A DNA stretch of 64,000 bases from Microvirgula aerodenitrificans DSM 15089. Lineage in GTDB: Bacteria; Pseudomonadota; Gammaproteobacteria; Burkholderiales; Aquaspirillaceae. Each line of letters begins with the position of its first letter. Position 1 is the stretch's first letter. Below are positions 26,400-35,250 of the stretch, in pieces. The DNA lies in assembly GCF_000620105.1 (NCBI RefSeq), contig NZ_JHVK01000004.1:186001-250000 (forward strand), given 5' to 3'. The notes beneath the pieces were generated by a model that ran no database searches, had not been told where the DNA came from, and saw nothing but the letters and a program-made list of their open reading frames with translations. Position numbers and translations under genes: made by a program.

Positions 26400-27548
26400 A
26401 TGCGACGCATCCGCCAAAGCGATTTGGTCCTGAACGAGCCTCTGCCTTGGCCGTTGTATGACGAGAATGGCAACCTGTTGCTGCGCGAGGGCTATGTGCT
26501 GAGCATCCCGCGCCATATCGACTCGTTGCTGGCGCGCGGTGCCTATGCGCCCGATCCGCCGGCCGACAACCCCGGGCAGCCGGTTCCCACCCTTCCCGAT
26601 TACGTCGTGCCGCCCCCGGCTGCAGACCCGGTCTTCGCCCGGGCCGACACCCTGGCGCTGACACTGAAGCGCCTGCATGCCCACCTGCTGGCCGCCTCGC
26701 TGCAGGCCGAGCTGCGGCAGGTCGTCCTTGCCCTGGCGCGCGGCATCATCGACGCCTGCAGCGAAGACGCCGACGCCCTGCTGGCCGCCCTGCACCTGGA
26801 TCGCCAGCACCCGTATCTGGTAATCCAGCAGCTGCTTGGCGCCACGCTGGTCGAAGTGGCCGCGCGCGAAATGGCACTGGATGAATCGACCCGCCTGTCG
26901 CTGGCCTGTGCGGCATTGACGCGCGACCTGGCCCTGCTGCCGGTCCAGACGCAGCTCGACCAGCAGGCCGGGGCGCTGACGCCGGAGCAGGCCGCGCTGG
27001 TACGCAGCCACCCCGAACGCTCGGCCGCCCTGCTGGCCACGATGGGCGTGACCGATCCGCTGTGGCTCGAACTGGTCCGCCAGCACCACGAGCGGACCGA
27101 CGGTTCCGGTTATCCGCGCGCCCTGAGCGGCGACGCCATCCTGCCCGGCGCCCGCCTGCTGGCCATTGCCGACTCCTATGCGGCCATGGTGACGCCGCGG
27201 CCGAACCGGGTCGGGCAGTTCCCGCGCGATGCACTGAAATCCCTGTTCCTCGAGCGTGCCCGACTGTATGACGATCCGCTGGTACAGCTGTCGATCAAGA
27301 CCCTGACCATGCACCCGCCCGGCACGCTGGCACGGCTGGCGAACGGCGAATTCGCCGTGGTGCGTTCGCGGCAGAAGCAGAATGAACCGATGGACCTGTG
27401 GAGTCTGTACGACAGCAGCGGCATGCCGATCCTGCGCCCGCAACGTCGCGATTCGACCGACCCCGCCCATGGCATTACCGGCTCGCTGCGCGTCGAGGAA
27501 TGCCGTTCCGCCGCGCTGGTGCTCAAGCGCCTGTGGATGAAATCATAA
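26400..27548 (+). CDS. Degenerate HD-GYP domain protein
   Basis: A 382-residue cytosolic protein with a short N-terminal module (1-50, PLYDENGNLLLREGYVL) and an HD-GYP region (about 150-300). The later motifs are kept: HPERSAALL, QHHERTDGSGYPRAL near 228, and IADSYAAM. The metal-binding HDxGK motif, however, reads LTRDLALL near 172-179, so the histidine is Arg and the GK pair is missing. HD-GYP enzymes hydrolyse c-di-GMP using that metal site, so this one is probably inactive or a c-di-GMP-responsive adaptor (inference). It precedes the Aer-like receptor gene by 13 bases, presumably in one transcript. Confidence 0.8.
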   Translation: MRRIRQSDLVLNEPLPWPLYDENGNLLLREGYVLSIPRHIDSLLARGAYAPDPPADNPGQPVPTLPDYVVPPPAADPVFARADTLALTLKRLHAHLLAASLQAELRQVVLALARGIIDACSEDADALLAALHLDRQHPYLVIQQLLGATLVEVAAREMALDESTRLSLACAALTRDLALLPVQTQLDQQAGALTPEQAALVRSHPERSAALLATMGVTDPLWLELVRQHHERTDGSGYPRALSGDAILPGARLLAIADSYAAMVTPRPNRVGQFPRDALKSLFLERARLYDDPLVQLSIKTLTMHPPGTLARLANGEFAVVRSRQKQNEPMDLWSLYDSSGMPILRPQRRDSTDPAHGITGSLRVEECRSAALVLKRLWMKS

Positions 27549-27561
27549 GAAAGCCCAAGTC

Positions 27562-29244
27562 ATGAAGCAGAACCTGCCCGTTACCTCCCGGCAAACCGAC
27601 ATCCCTCCCGGCGTAACCCTGGTTTCCAAGACCGACCTCAAGGGCGCCATCACCTATGCCAACGACGCGTTCGTCGAGGTCAGCGGTTATCCGCTCGACG
27701 AGCTGCTGCACCAAAACCACAACATCGTCCGCCACCCGGACATGCCGCCGGCCGCTTTCGAGGACATGTGGAGCACGCTGAAACGCGGTCAACCATGGCG
27801 CGGCATCGTCAAGAACCGCTGCAAGGACGGCGGCTACTACTGGGTCGACGCCTGCGTCGTGCCGGTCAAGCGCCACGACCAGGTCATCGGTTACATGTCG
27901 GTGCGCAAGCATGCCACGCCCGCCGCCATCGAAGCCGCGGAAGCGCTGTACCGCGACATGGCGGCCGGCACCGTCCGGCGGCGCCCGCGTCCGCCGGCCT
28001 GGCTCGGCATCCGCAATGGCATGCGCGCCGGCAGCCTGTTCGTGGCCTTCCTGATGCTGGCTGGCGGTGCGCTGGGTATCGGCGGGCTCAAACTGGCTGA
28101 CGATGCATTCTCCCGGCTGTACCACGCGCAGCTGGAACCGGTGGCCACCATCGGCAAGATCGAAACCCGGCTCAGCGAAAGCCGCGCCACCATGCTCGAA
28201 ATCCGCCTGGCCCGGCAGGAAGGCAGCCAGGCCGGCCAGGACAGCCAGCTCACGGCGCTGGACAGCCAGGTGGCGAAGCTGCGCGCCAACCGCGACGAAA
28301 TCAACTCGCTGCTCGGCCAGCTGACCGGCGCAGCCGATCAGGTCACCCGGCAGATGTACCTGCTGACCGAAGCGCTGAACCGTTACACCAGTGACGGGCT
28401 GCTGCCGGTGGAACAGGCCGCGGCACGTGACGACCCGCAGCGGGTCGACCAGCTGGTCAGCCAGCGCGTGCTGCCGCTGGAGCAGGCGGCCACCACGGCG
28501 GCCGTGGACCTGCGCAATTCGCTGATCACCGCGGCCCGGCAGGAATACGAGGACACGCTGGCGCGCAACAACCGCATCCGCAATTTTGCCATCGGCGGCA
28601 TCCTGTTCGGGCTGGCGGTGGTCGCGCTGGTCGGCCATATGTTCATCCGCGGCATCGTCGACCCGCTCAATGCGTCCATCCGCCGGCTGAACCGCATTGC
28701 CCAGGGCGACCTGCAGGGCGAGATCGACCTGTCCGGCACCGGGGAGAGCGGCCAGTTGAACCATGCCGCGGCCGTGATGCAGCTGCACCTGAAGGTGATG
28801 ATCGACGAGATTGCCCTGGCCGCCCGGCGCATCCACCAGCACTGCGCCACGTTGAACATTGCGCTGTACGAGGTCACCGAGCACTCGGAAGAGCAGCATG
28901 ACCGCGTCTATTCGGCAGTCCGCTCGCTGGACGACGCGGTGGCGGAGACCAGCGACCTCAGCGAACGGGCCGAGCGACTGCTGAATCTGGCCGGCGAATT
29001 CGACGCCAGTGGCATCGGTCAGACGCTGGTGGGCGAAACCCGCGAGCTGGCCACGGCAACCCGCCTGGCGGCCTTTGGCGCCGACGAGGTGGCCGGCGCC
29101 ATGCGCCAGGTGGCCGAACTGATCGTCGAGAACCGGGGCGAGGCGCAGCGTGCCTGGCTGGCCTCGGAGGAGCTCAAGCGCACCGCCGGCGAACTCAAGA
29201 ACCTTGTGGACTATTTTGAGCCGGAAAAAGTGGCGAACACCTAG
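27562..29244 (+). CDS. Aer-like PAS receptor without a recognisable MCP signalling tip
   Basis: A 560-residue inner-membrane protein. Order: Aer-type PAS domain (about 15-115; GYPLDELLHQNHNIVRHPDM and RCKDGGYYWVDACVVPV), membrane span (about 153-172), a periplasmic four-helix region (about 175-330; ATMLEIRLA), a second span (about 345-365), HAMP (about 366-415) and a helical C-terminus. The PAS resembles FAD-binding energy sensors of the Aer group. The strongly conserved hairpin of chemoreceptors ([19 protein letters not shown] in the other receptor of this window) is absent, so direct CheA/CheW coupling is doubtful. It may signal through its partner, the degenerate HD-GYP protein (inference). 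A strong terminator follows. Confidence 0.82.
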   Translation: MKQNLPVTSRQTDIPPGVTLVSKTDLKGAITYANDAFVEVSGYPLDELLHQNHNIVRHPDMPPAAFEDMWSTLKRGQPWRGIVKNRCKDGGYYWVDACVVPVKRHDQVIGYMSVRKHATPAAIEAAEALYRDMAAGTVRRRPRPPAWLGIRNGMRAGSLFVAFLMLAGGALGIGGLKLADDAFSRLYHAQLEPVATIGKIETRLSESRATMLEIRLARQEGSQAGQDSQLTALDSQVAKLRANRDEINSLLGQLTGAADQVTRQMYLLTEALNRYTSDGLLPVEQAAARDDPQRVDQLVSQRVLPLEQAATTAAVDLRNSLITAARQEYEDTLARNNRIRNFAIGGILFGLAVVALVGHMFIRGIVDPLNASIRRLNRIAQGDLQGEIDLSGTGESGQLNHAAAVMQLHLKVMIDEIALAARRIHQHCATLNIALYEVTEHSEEQHDRVYSAVRSLDDAVAETSDLSERAERLLNLAGEFDASGIGQTLVGETRELATATRLAAFGADEVAGAMRQVAELIVENRGEAQRAWLASEELKRTAGELKNLVDYFEPEKVANT

Positions 29245-29288
29245 CCAGCCAGACCCTGCCGCCGGGTTTTCTGGCGAGATTCGGAAAC

Positions 29289-29325
29289 AGAAAAAGCCAC
29301 TGTTAATACAGTGGCTTTTTTTAAT
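29289..29325. terminator. Bidirectional intrinsic terminator
   Basis: AAAAAGCCACTGT and ACAGTGGCTTTTTTT form a perfect stem around TAAT, with an A-run on one side and a T-run on the other. It ends the rightward Aer-like operon (stop at 29244) and the leftward small periplasmic gene (stop at 29339). Confidence 0.92.
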
Positions 29326-29338
29326 TAAACCGGGTAAA

Positions 29339-29554
29339 TCAATGACGTTGATAATCGTGCGGATTCGCCTTGATCACTTTTTCCGCATAGTCATTGGCAG
29401 CCTGAATCTGTTCTGCCGATTTGGCCGGCGCTGCCTGGGTGGCCTGTTCCTTCTCCATACGCATGCGTTGCAGATTATTCATGCCTTCACCGCCAGCAAA
29501 AGCAGCGCCGGCCAGCAGACTCAGGGAAATCAGCGGAAGAATGATTTTTTTCAT
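29339..29554 (-). CDS. Small secreted protein, unknown function
   Basis: A 71-residue protein with a clear signal peptide (MKKIILPLISLSLLAGAAFA, cleavage after AFA) and a mature part of about 51 residues rich in Gln, Ala, Glu and Lys, ending KANPHDYQRH. TTGAGG lies upstream of the ATG. I do not recognise a family. It is flanked by its own AT-rich promoter region (29555-29760) and a strong terminator, so it is a self-contained transcription unit. A small periplasmic helper or metal/pH-related peptide is possible but unsupported. Confidence 0.75.
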   Translation of the reverse strand: MKKIILPLISLSLLAGAAFAGGEGMNNLQRMRMEKEQATQAAPAKSAEQIQAANDYAEKVIKANPHDYQRH

Positions 29555-29776
29555 GATGATGCCTCAATATTGAATTCTGTATGTCGATGTGATTGCTCTC
29601 ACAATCCATTTGAACTGCGCGGCTTGTTTTACTGCGGTGTTCAGTCCATGGCTGAATAATAGTTATCAGCAACCGAAACAGATAGCGCAAATGATCGAAC
29701 ACATTGTTCAAAAATTCTGAACTACTATTGCATTTATTTAATCCCGCCTTAATCCGCTCACAGCCAGCCATGAAAA

Positions 29777-29804
29777 ACGCCGCAGCCAGAATGGCCTGCG
29801 GCGT
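29777..29804 (-). terminator. Intrinsic terminator, leftward
   Basis: On the minus strand ACGCCGCAG and CTGCGGCGT pair perfectly and are followed by TTTTTC. It lies about 170 bases beyond the stop of the methyltransferase gene, so the transcript would carry a long structured 3' region (29805-29975), or it ends a separate small RNA. Confidence 0.8.
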
Positions 29805-29811
29805 CAGACTG

Positions 29812-29883
29812 CCCGTCCACAGCGAACGGACGAGCGAAGCGAGGTTTCCCCGCGACGGCGGGGACGGAAGAGGCAGGATTCAA
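29812..29883. repeat. Structured dispersed repeat, copy 2
   Basis: Related to 1475-1543: same order of CCCGTC, ACGAGCG, GGTTTCCCC, GGGG and CAGGATTCAA. It contains CGTCC...GGACG (29814-29832) and the perfect tetraloop hairpin TCCCCGC-GACG-GCGGGGA (29847-29864). Both copies lie in the same orientation behind the stop codon of a leftward gene. Confidence 0.55.
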
Positions 29884-29892
29884 ACAGGCAGA

Positions 29893-29956
29893 CTGCCGTG
29901 TCCACGGCAGACGCCTGTCAGTCAGGCGTGCACCGACGCCACGGAGACCGTCGGTG
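29893..29956. ncRNA. Three abutting perfect hairpins, candidate structured RNA
   Basis: CTGCCGTG-TC-CACGGCAG (29893-29910), ACGCCTG-TCAGT-CAGGCGT (29911-29929) and CACCGACG-(10 bases)-CGTCGGTG (29931-29956) are three perfect stems of 8, 7 and 8 bp with at most one base between them. With the repeat copy and the terminator to the left they make a run of six hairpins read leftward from the end of the methyltransferase gene, the last with a U-run. It is either a structured 3' untranslated region or a small RNA of about 180 bases. No known RNA family fits what I see. Confidence 0.45.
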
Positions 29957-29975
29957 CCCATCTACGGAGCAGTCT

Positions 29976-30992
29976 TCAGACGTGCAGCAGCGCCATCTTC
30001 AGCGGTGCCTGACCGTCGTAGCTCGGGAAATCGGCCTCCGGCACGATCCACTCGACATCATGGACCGGACGGCCGGCCTTGGCCGCGCTGCGCGTCAGTT
30101 GCGCCAGCCAGGTGTCGCGATCGACCTGGGCCACATTGTTGCAGCAGATCAGCGTGCCGCCCGGGGCGGTGGTCAGCAGTGCCGGCTTGAACAGCGCCGC
30201 ATAGTCATTGACCAGGTCGACCACGCCGAACGGGCTCTTTGCATAGCGCGGCGGATCGAGGAACACCAGATCGAACTGGCGCGGTTCCAGCGTCGGGAAC
30301 GGCGGCATGCGCTTGCCGCGCACCCGTTCCGGCTGGCCGATGCCGGACAGCTGGCGCACGGCGGCGAACACGTCGCTCTGCACGAAACGCGGACGGTGCG
30401 GCAGGTCATTCAGCTTGGCGTTGGCGCGGCCGATCGCCAGGCTGGATTCGGCAAAATCGACGTTCATGACAAATGCCGCCCCGGCCCTGGCGGCGGCAAT
30501 GCCGACACCGCAGGTATAGGCAAACAGGTTCAGCACCGATTTGCCTTCGGCCAGCTCCATCACCCGGCGCCGGCCGGCACGCAGGTCGAGGAACAGCCAC
30601 GGATCCTGACCGGCATGCCGCGCCTGGATCTGATAGCTGATGCCGAGTTCACGCGCGAGGCGCGGCTGCTCCGCCACTGCCTGCGCTTCCGGGTCCAGCC
30701 GGTTGCCGACGCGCGAATTGGCGCCGCTGCGATCGTTGTAGACCGCTGTCAGGCCGGGCTGGGCGGTCTGGTAGAACTCGAGAATGGCCTGATGCTCGTC
30801 GGCTTCCAGCGGATGGTGGAAGGTTTGCAGCAACAGCAGGTCGCCATAGCGGTCGACCGACAGACCGGGACGGCCCTCGGCACTGCCATGGAACAGACGA
30901 TAGGCATTGGTATCCTGCGCGTGCAGCTGCGCGATCAGGTCGGATCGCTGATCCGCTGCACGCTGCAGCAGTTCGGTAATGGGAGCGGACAT
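29976..30992 (-). CDS. Class I SAM-dependent RNA methyltransferase, RlmI/RlmK-like
   Basis: A 338-residue cytosolic enzyme. The SAM motif NLFAYTCGVGIAAARAGA is near residue 165-182, and the catalytic-type motif LDPPRYAKS near 245-253 resembles the (D/N)PPY signature of rRNA methyltransferases. An N-terminal domain with RLFHGSAEGRPGLSVDRYGD matches the EEHEE-like region of the RlmI/YccW group. The product probably methylates a base in 23S rRNA, but no cysteine pair typical of RlmI m5C catalysis is obvious, so the exact position and base are open. The ATG at 30992 gives the family-like start; the ribosome-binding site is weak. Confidence 0.8.
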   Translation of the reverse strand: MSAPITELLQRAADQRSDLIAQLHAQDTNAYRLFHGSAEGRPGLSVDRYGDLLLLQTFHHPLEADEHQAILEFYQTAQPGLTAVYNDRSGANSRVGNRLDPEAQAVAEQPRLARELGISYQIQARHAGQDPWLFLDLRAGRRRVMELAEGKSVLNLFAYTCGVGIAAARAGAAFVMNVDFAESSLAIGRANAKLNDLPHRPRFVQSDVFAAVRQLSGIGQPERVRGKRMPPFPTLEPRQFDLVFLDPPRYAKSPFGVVDLVNDYAALFKPALLTTAPGGTLICCNNVAQVDRDTWLAQLTRSAAKAGRPVHDVEWIVPEADFPSYDGQAPLKMALLHV

Positions 30993-31148
30993 GAAAACTT
31001 TCTGGAATAGGGAGCCGGACGCCGGGCAAGCCGCGGACCGGCCCTGGAATAGCGACATGGGCGCATGATACAGGTCGTTGACTGACGACTCTATGAGGAA
31101 CGGACCGACGCCACCGTCACCGCCAGTGCCCATCCCGCGTGGCTGTCG

Positions 31149-32138
31149 TCACCCCTGCCACAGCGGCGACGCACTCATCGCGTCGATCTGGTCGCGCAGC
31201 TCATGGATGCGCTCTTCCCAGTAGCGCGGCGACGCAAACCACGGGAAGGCGGCCGGGAAGGCCGGATCGTGCCAGCGCTGCGCCAGCCAGGCGCTGTAGT
31301 GGATCAGGCGCAAGGTACGCAGCGGTTCGATCAGGTGCAGTTCGCGGCTGTCGAAATCACAGAAATCCTCGTAACCGACCAGCAGGTCGGTCAGCTGCCG
31401 CCGCTGCTCGTCACGTTCGCCGGACAGCAGCATCCACAGGTCCTGTACCGCCGGGCCCATGCGGCTGTCGTCGAAGTCGACGAAGTGCGGGCCGGCATCG
31501 GTCCACAGCACGTTGCTGGCGTGGCAGTCGCCATGCAGCCGCAGCCGGCCCACATCGCCGGCGCGGTCGAAGCCCCGGCGCACACCGTCCAGCGCCTGCG
31601 CCGCCACCGTGAGATAGGCATCGTGCAGATCGCCCGAGATGACCTGGTGTTCCTTCAGCCAGGCCAGCGGCGTCTCGCCAAAGCTGACGATATCGATGGT
31701 CGGCCGCTGCCCGAAATCGCGCACCGCGCCCTGGGCGTGGATGCGACCGAGAAACCGCCCCAGCCAGGACAGGACTTCCGGCCGGTCCAGCTCCGGCGCC
31801 CGCCCGCCCCGGCGGGGGAATACCGAGAAGCGGTAGCCGTCATGCTGGTGCAGCGTGGCACCGCCGATCTGCAGCGCCGGCACCACCGGGATCTCGCGTT
31901 CGGCCAGTTCGGCAACGAAGGCGTGCTCCTCCAGAATCTGCGCATCGCTCCAGCGTCCGGGACGGTAGAACTTGGCGATCAGCGGTGCGCCGTCGTCGAT
32001 ACCGACCTGGTAGACGCGGTTTTCAAAGCTGTTAAGCGCCAGCAGGCTGCCGTCGACCTGCAGACCGACGCTTTCCAGCGCGGTCAGCAGGCAATCGGGC
32101 GTCAGCCCGGCGAAAGGAGGCACGAGGTCTGGGTTCAT
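31149..32138 (-). CDS. srkA: Stress response kinase A (YihE/SrkA)
   Basis: A 329-residue protein kinase of the aminoglycoside-phosphotransferase-like fold. Visible motifs are LNSFENRVYQVG at the nucleotide loop, the catalytic LHGDCHASNVLW near 195 and the metal-binding VDFDDSRMGPAVQDLWML. E. coli SrkA is a Ser/Thr kinase that counters MazF-mediated and stress-induced death, and this protein has the same length and motif order. It stands alone between the methyltransferase and RND pump genes, all on the same strand. A 156-base gap separates it from the former. Confidence 0.93.
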   Translation of the reverse strand: MNPDLVPPFAGLTPDCLLTALESVGLQVDGSLLALNSFENRVYQVGIDDGAPLIAKFYRPGRWSDAQILEEHAFVAELAEREIPVVPALQIGGATLHQHDGYRFSVFPRRGGRAPELDRPEVLSWLGRFLGRIHAQGAVRDFGQRPTIDIVSFGETPLAWLKEHQVISGDLHDAYLTVAAQALDGVRRGFDRAGDVGRLRLHGDCHASNVLWTDAGPHFVDFDDSRMGPAVQDLWMLLSGERDEQRRQLTDLLVGYEDFCDFDSRELHLIEPLRTLRLIHYSAWLAQRWHDPAFPAAFPWFASPRYWEERIHELRDQIDAMSASPLWQG

Positions 32139-32171
32139 CGCTGCATGATACGCGCGGCGACCCGTCCCGCG

Positions 32172-35100
32172 TCATGCCTTGTTGCCGCTCCGGTCGCGCA
32201 GGCGGTGGGCATGCCACTGTTCAACTAGTGAATAGGCAGCCGGGATCACCGACAGGGTCAGCAGCGTCGAGCTGATCATGCCGCCGATCACCGCCACCGC
32301 CAGCGGCCCGTTGGTCTCGGCGCCAGCGCCAAAACCGAGCGCGGCCGGCAGCATGGCCAGAATCACGGTCAGCGAGGTCATCAGCACCGGCCGCAGGCGC
32401 ATCGGGCAGCTTTTCAGCAGGGCCTCGTCCACCGCCAGCCCGGCCGCACGCTGCTGATTGGTCACGTCGATCAGCAAAATGGCGTTCTTCGCCACCAGCC
32501 CGATCAGCAGGATCAGACCGATCACCGAGTACACGTTCAGCGTATGCCCGGTAATCCACAGCAACAGCAGCCCGCCCACCACGGCCAGCGGTTCGGCCAG
32601 CATCACCAGCGCCGGCTGCAGGAAGGAGTTGAACTGGCTGGCCAGGATCATGTACAGCAGCAGGCTGGCAAAGCCGAAGGTAAACGCCAGCTGACCGGCA
32701 GTGCGCGACAGCTCGCGCGCCTCGCCGAGATACTCGACCCGGTAACCGGGCGGCAGTGCCCTGGCAGCGGCATCGACCAGCTTGACCGCATCGGCCAGCG
32801 CCACGGTCGGCGAGCCCTTCAACTGGACCGCATATTGCAGATCCTGGCGCTGGATCTGGGTCGGGCCCAGCGTATGGCGGATGCGCGCGACGCTGTCCAG
32901 CCGCACCAGCTTGCCGTCCTGCCCGCGCAGGAACACCGCGCCGAGGGTATCGGGCCGATCCAGCGATGATTCCAGCGCCCGCACCTGGATATCGTAGCGC
33001 TCGCCACTGTCGGAGAAGCGTGCCGGCGTGGTGCCGGCCGTCAGCAGATTGACCGCATCGCTGATCGACTGGGTCGACAGGCCCAGCCGGGCAGCAGCGG
33101 CGCGGTCGATATCCAGCTTCAGCTGCGGCTGGTCGAGGTCGACGTCGCTGTCCAGCCGGCCAATGCGGCTGTCGGCGCCCAGCCGGGTGGCCAGGGCATC
33201 GGCAGACTGGCTGACGACATCCAGCGCCGGCCCCACCACGGAAAACTGCAGCTTGCCGCCCCGGCTTTCACCGATGCGCGGAAACGGGAAGACCGACGGC
33301 CGCACGCCGGGCACCTGGGTAAACGCCTTGCGCATCGCCGCCATCAGCTCGCTTTGCGAGCGCTGGCGTTCGGCCTTGGGTTTCAGGCGCACGACGAAGG
33401 TGGTCTGGTTGACCTGCCCGCCGCCAAAGCCGCCGATGATGGACAGAAAACTGCCGATTTCGGGCTGGGCGCGGATGATCTTCTCCAGCTCGGCCGTCTT
33501 GCGGTCGGTGTAGTCGATTGACGCCCCGATCGGCGTCTTCATGCTGACCAGGAAGCGGCCTTCGTCCTCTTCCGGCAGGAATTCGGTCTTCATTACCATG
33601 AAAATCAGCGCGCTGGCGGCCACGCTGGCGCCAGCCACCGCCAGCACCAGCCCGCGATGGGACAGCGTCCAGCGCAGCATGCCGCGGTAGCCGTCCTCGA
33701 GGCGCTGGAACGCCGCTTCCAGCCGGCGGTACAGCGGGCCATGATGCGGCATGGTCTTCAGCATCCGGCTGGCCAGCATCGGCGTCAGCGTCACCGACAC
33801 GAACAGCGACACCATCACCCCGGCGACGACCACGACGGCAAAGGAATTGAACAGCCGGCCGATCAGCCCGGACAGGAACACCACCGGCGCGAAGATCGCC
33901 ACCAGGCTGAAGGTGGCGGCAATCACCGCGAACACCACCTGCTGACTGCCTTCCGCCGCGGCACGGAAACTGTCGGTCTCGCCTTCCTCGCGCAGCCGCC
34001 AGATGTTCTCGATCACCACAATGGCGTCGTCGACCACCACGCCGATCAGCAGCAGCAGGCCGAGCAGGGTAATGGTGTTGAAGGTGTAGCCAAGGAAGTA
34101 CATCAGCGCGACCGCGCCCAGCAGCGACACCGGAATCGCCAGCGCGACAATCAGGGTCGAACGCAGATTGCGCAGGAACAGCCATACCACCAGCGCAGCC
34201 AGCAGGGTGCCCTCGAACAGGTGGTCTTCCAGCGCATTGACCATTTCAACCACGAAGCTGGAATCGTTCGACGCCACGGTCAGCTTCACCCCCGGCGGCA
34301 GCGCCGGCACGATTTCCTTTTCGACCTTGTCCAGCACGCCATCGGCCACCGCCACCATATTGCTGTTGGTCACGCGGATGATGCCGATATTCACCCCCGG
34401 CTGGCCGTTGAAGCGGGTGATGCTGCGCACGTCCCCCTCGCCATCGGCCACCACGGCGACATCGGCCAGCCGGATGGCGGCAGCGCCGCGGTAGCCGACC
34501 ACCAGTTCGCGCAATTCGTCGATGGTGGTGTATTCGAGGTTCAGGTTGACCTGGTATTCGCGGTCGCCTTCCTTCAGCGTGCCGCCCGGCGCCTGGCGGT
34601 GCTCACGCGAAACGGCCGCGTCCACATCCATCGGCGACAGGCCGAAGCCGGCCAGCTTGACCGGATCGAGGTCGACGCGGATCACCCGCTCGCCCCGTCC
34701 GCGGATGATGACCTCGCCGACGCCGTCGATGGTCTCCAGCCGCTTCTTGATGACCGTGTCCGCATACGCGTACAGCTGCTTGGCAGTACGGTCGCCGGTC
34801 AGGCCAAGCCAGATGATCGGGCTGGCATTGGCGTCGGTCTTCGACACCACCGGCGCGTCAGCCGCATCGGGCAGCTGGCGCTGTGCCTGGCTGACCTTGA
34901 CCTGGACCTCGTTGAAGGCCACGTCGACGTTCTTGTCCAGATTGAAAGTGATCTTCACCGACGAGCGACCGGCCTGCGAGGTCGACTCGATCAGGTCGAC
35001 GCCGGGCACGCTGTTGACCGCGCTTTCGATCGCCTGGGTGACCGACTGGTCGATCACTTCCGGCGTGGCGCCGTCGAGCCGGGTCGAGACCGAGATTACC

Positions 35101-35228
35101 GGCTGGTCGATATTCGGATAACGGTCGATGCCGATGCGCTCGAAGGCGACCACGCCGAACAGGATCAGCACGGCCGACATCATGAACGCCAGCACGTGGC
35201 GGCGTATGGACAGTTCGGCAATCTTCAT
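32172..35228 (-). CDS. RND efflux pump, inner-membrane transporter (HAE-1 type)
   Basis: A 1018-residue transporter of the AcrB/MexF superfamily with 12 predicted spans and two large periplasmic loops. The start MKIAELSIRRHVLAFMMSAV and the span motif LLLIGVVVDDAIVVIENIWR (with the proton-relay aspartates) are typical. It uses the proton gradient to expel hydrophobic compounds through a tripartite complex. The adaptor gene lies 22 bases upstream in the same operon. No outer-membrane channel gene is present nearby, so a TolC-like protein encoded elsewhere must complete the pump. Drug range cannot be read from sequence. Confidence 0.93.
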   Translation of the reverse strand: MKIAELSIRRHVLAFMMSAVLILFGVVAFERIGIDRYPNIDQPVISVSTRLDGATPEVIDQSVTQAIESAVNSVPGVDLIESTSQAGRSSVKITFNLDKNVDVAFNEVQVKVSQAQRQLPDAADAPVVSKTDANASPIIWLGLTGDRTAKQLYAYADTVIKKRLETIDGVGEVIIRGRGERVIRVDLDPVKLAGFGLSPMDVDAAVSREHRQAPGGTLKEGDREYQVNLNLEYTTIDELRELVVGYRGAAAIRLADVAVVADGEGDVRSITRFNGQPGVNIGIIRVTNSNMVAVADGVLDKVEKEIVPALPPGVKLTVASNDSSFVVEMVNALEDHLFEGTLLAALVVWLFLRNLRSTLIVALAIPVSLLGAVALMYFLGYTFNTITLLGLLLLIGVVVDDAIVVIENIWRLREEGETDSFRAAAEGSQQVVFAVIAATFSLVAIFAPVVFLSGLIGRLFNSFAVVVVAGVMVSLFVSVTLTPMLASRMLKTMPHHGPLYRRLEAAFQRLEDGYRGMLRWTLSHRGLVLAVAGASVAASALIFMVMKTEFLPEEDEGRFLVSMKTPIGASIDYTDRKTAELEKIIRAQPEIGSFLSIIGGFGGGQVNQTTFVVRLKPKAERQRSQSELMAAMRKAFTQVPGVRPSVFPFPRIGESRGGKLQFSVVGPALDVVSQSADALATRLGADSRIGRLDSDVDLDQPQLKLDIDRAAAARLGLSTQSISDAVNLLTAGTTPARFSDSGERYDIQVRALESSLDRPDTLGAVFLRGQDGKLVRLDSVARIRHTLGPTQIQRQDLQYAVQLKGSPTVALADAVKLVDAAARALPPGYRVEYLGEARELSRTAGQLAFTFGFASLLLYMILASQFNSFLQPALVMLAEPLAVVGGLLLLWITGHTLNVYSVIGLILLIGLVAKNAILLIDVTNQQRAAGLAVDEALLKSCPMRLRPVLMTSLTVILAMLPAALGFGAGAETNGPLAVAVIGGMISSTLLTLSVIPAAYSLVEQWHAHRLRDRSGNKA

Positions 35229-35250
35229 CGTGGGCTCCGCCGTGCGCCGC

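Noticed and set aside
29860-29910. Minus-strand stretch TTTGAATCCTGCCTCTTCCG resembling the 3' end of a tRNA-Ser
   Set aside because: The T-stem does not pair, no matching GGAAGAG acceptor strand exists upstream, and the hairpin that would be the anticodon arm lacks a U before the anticodon.
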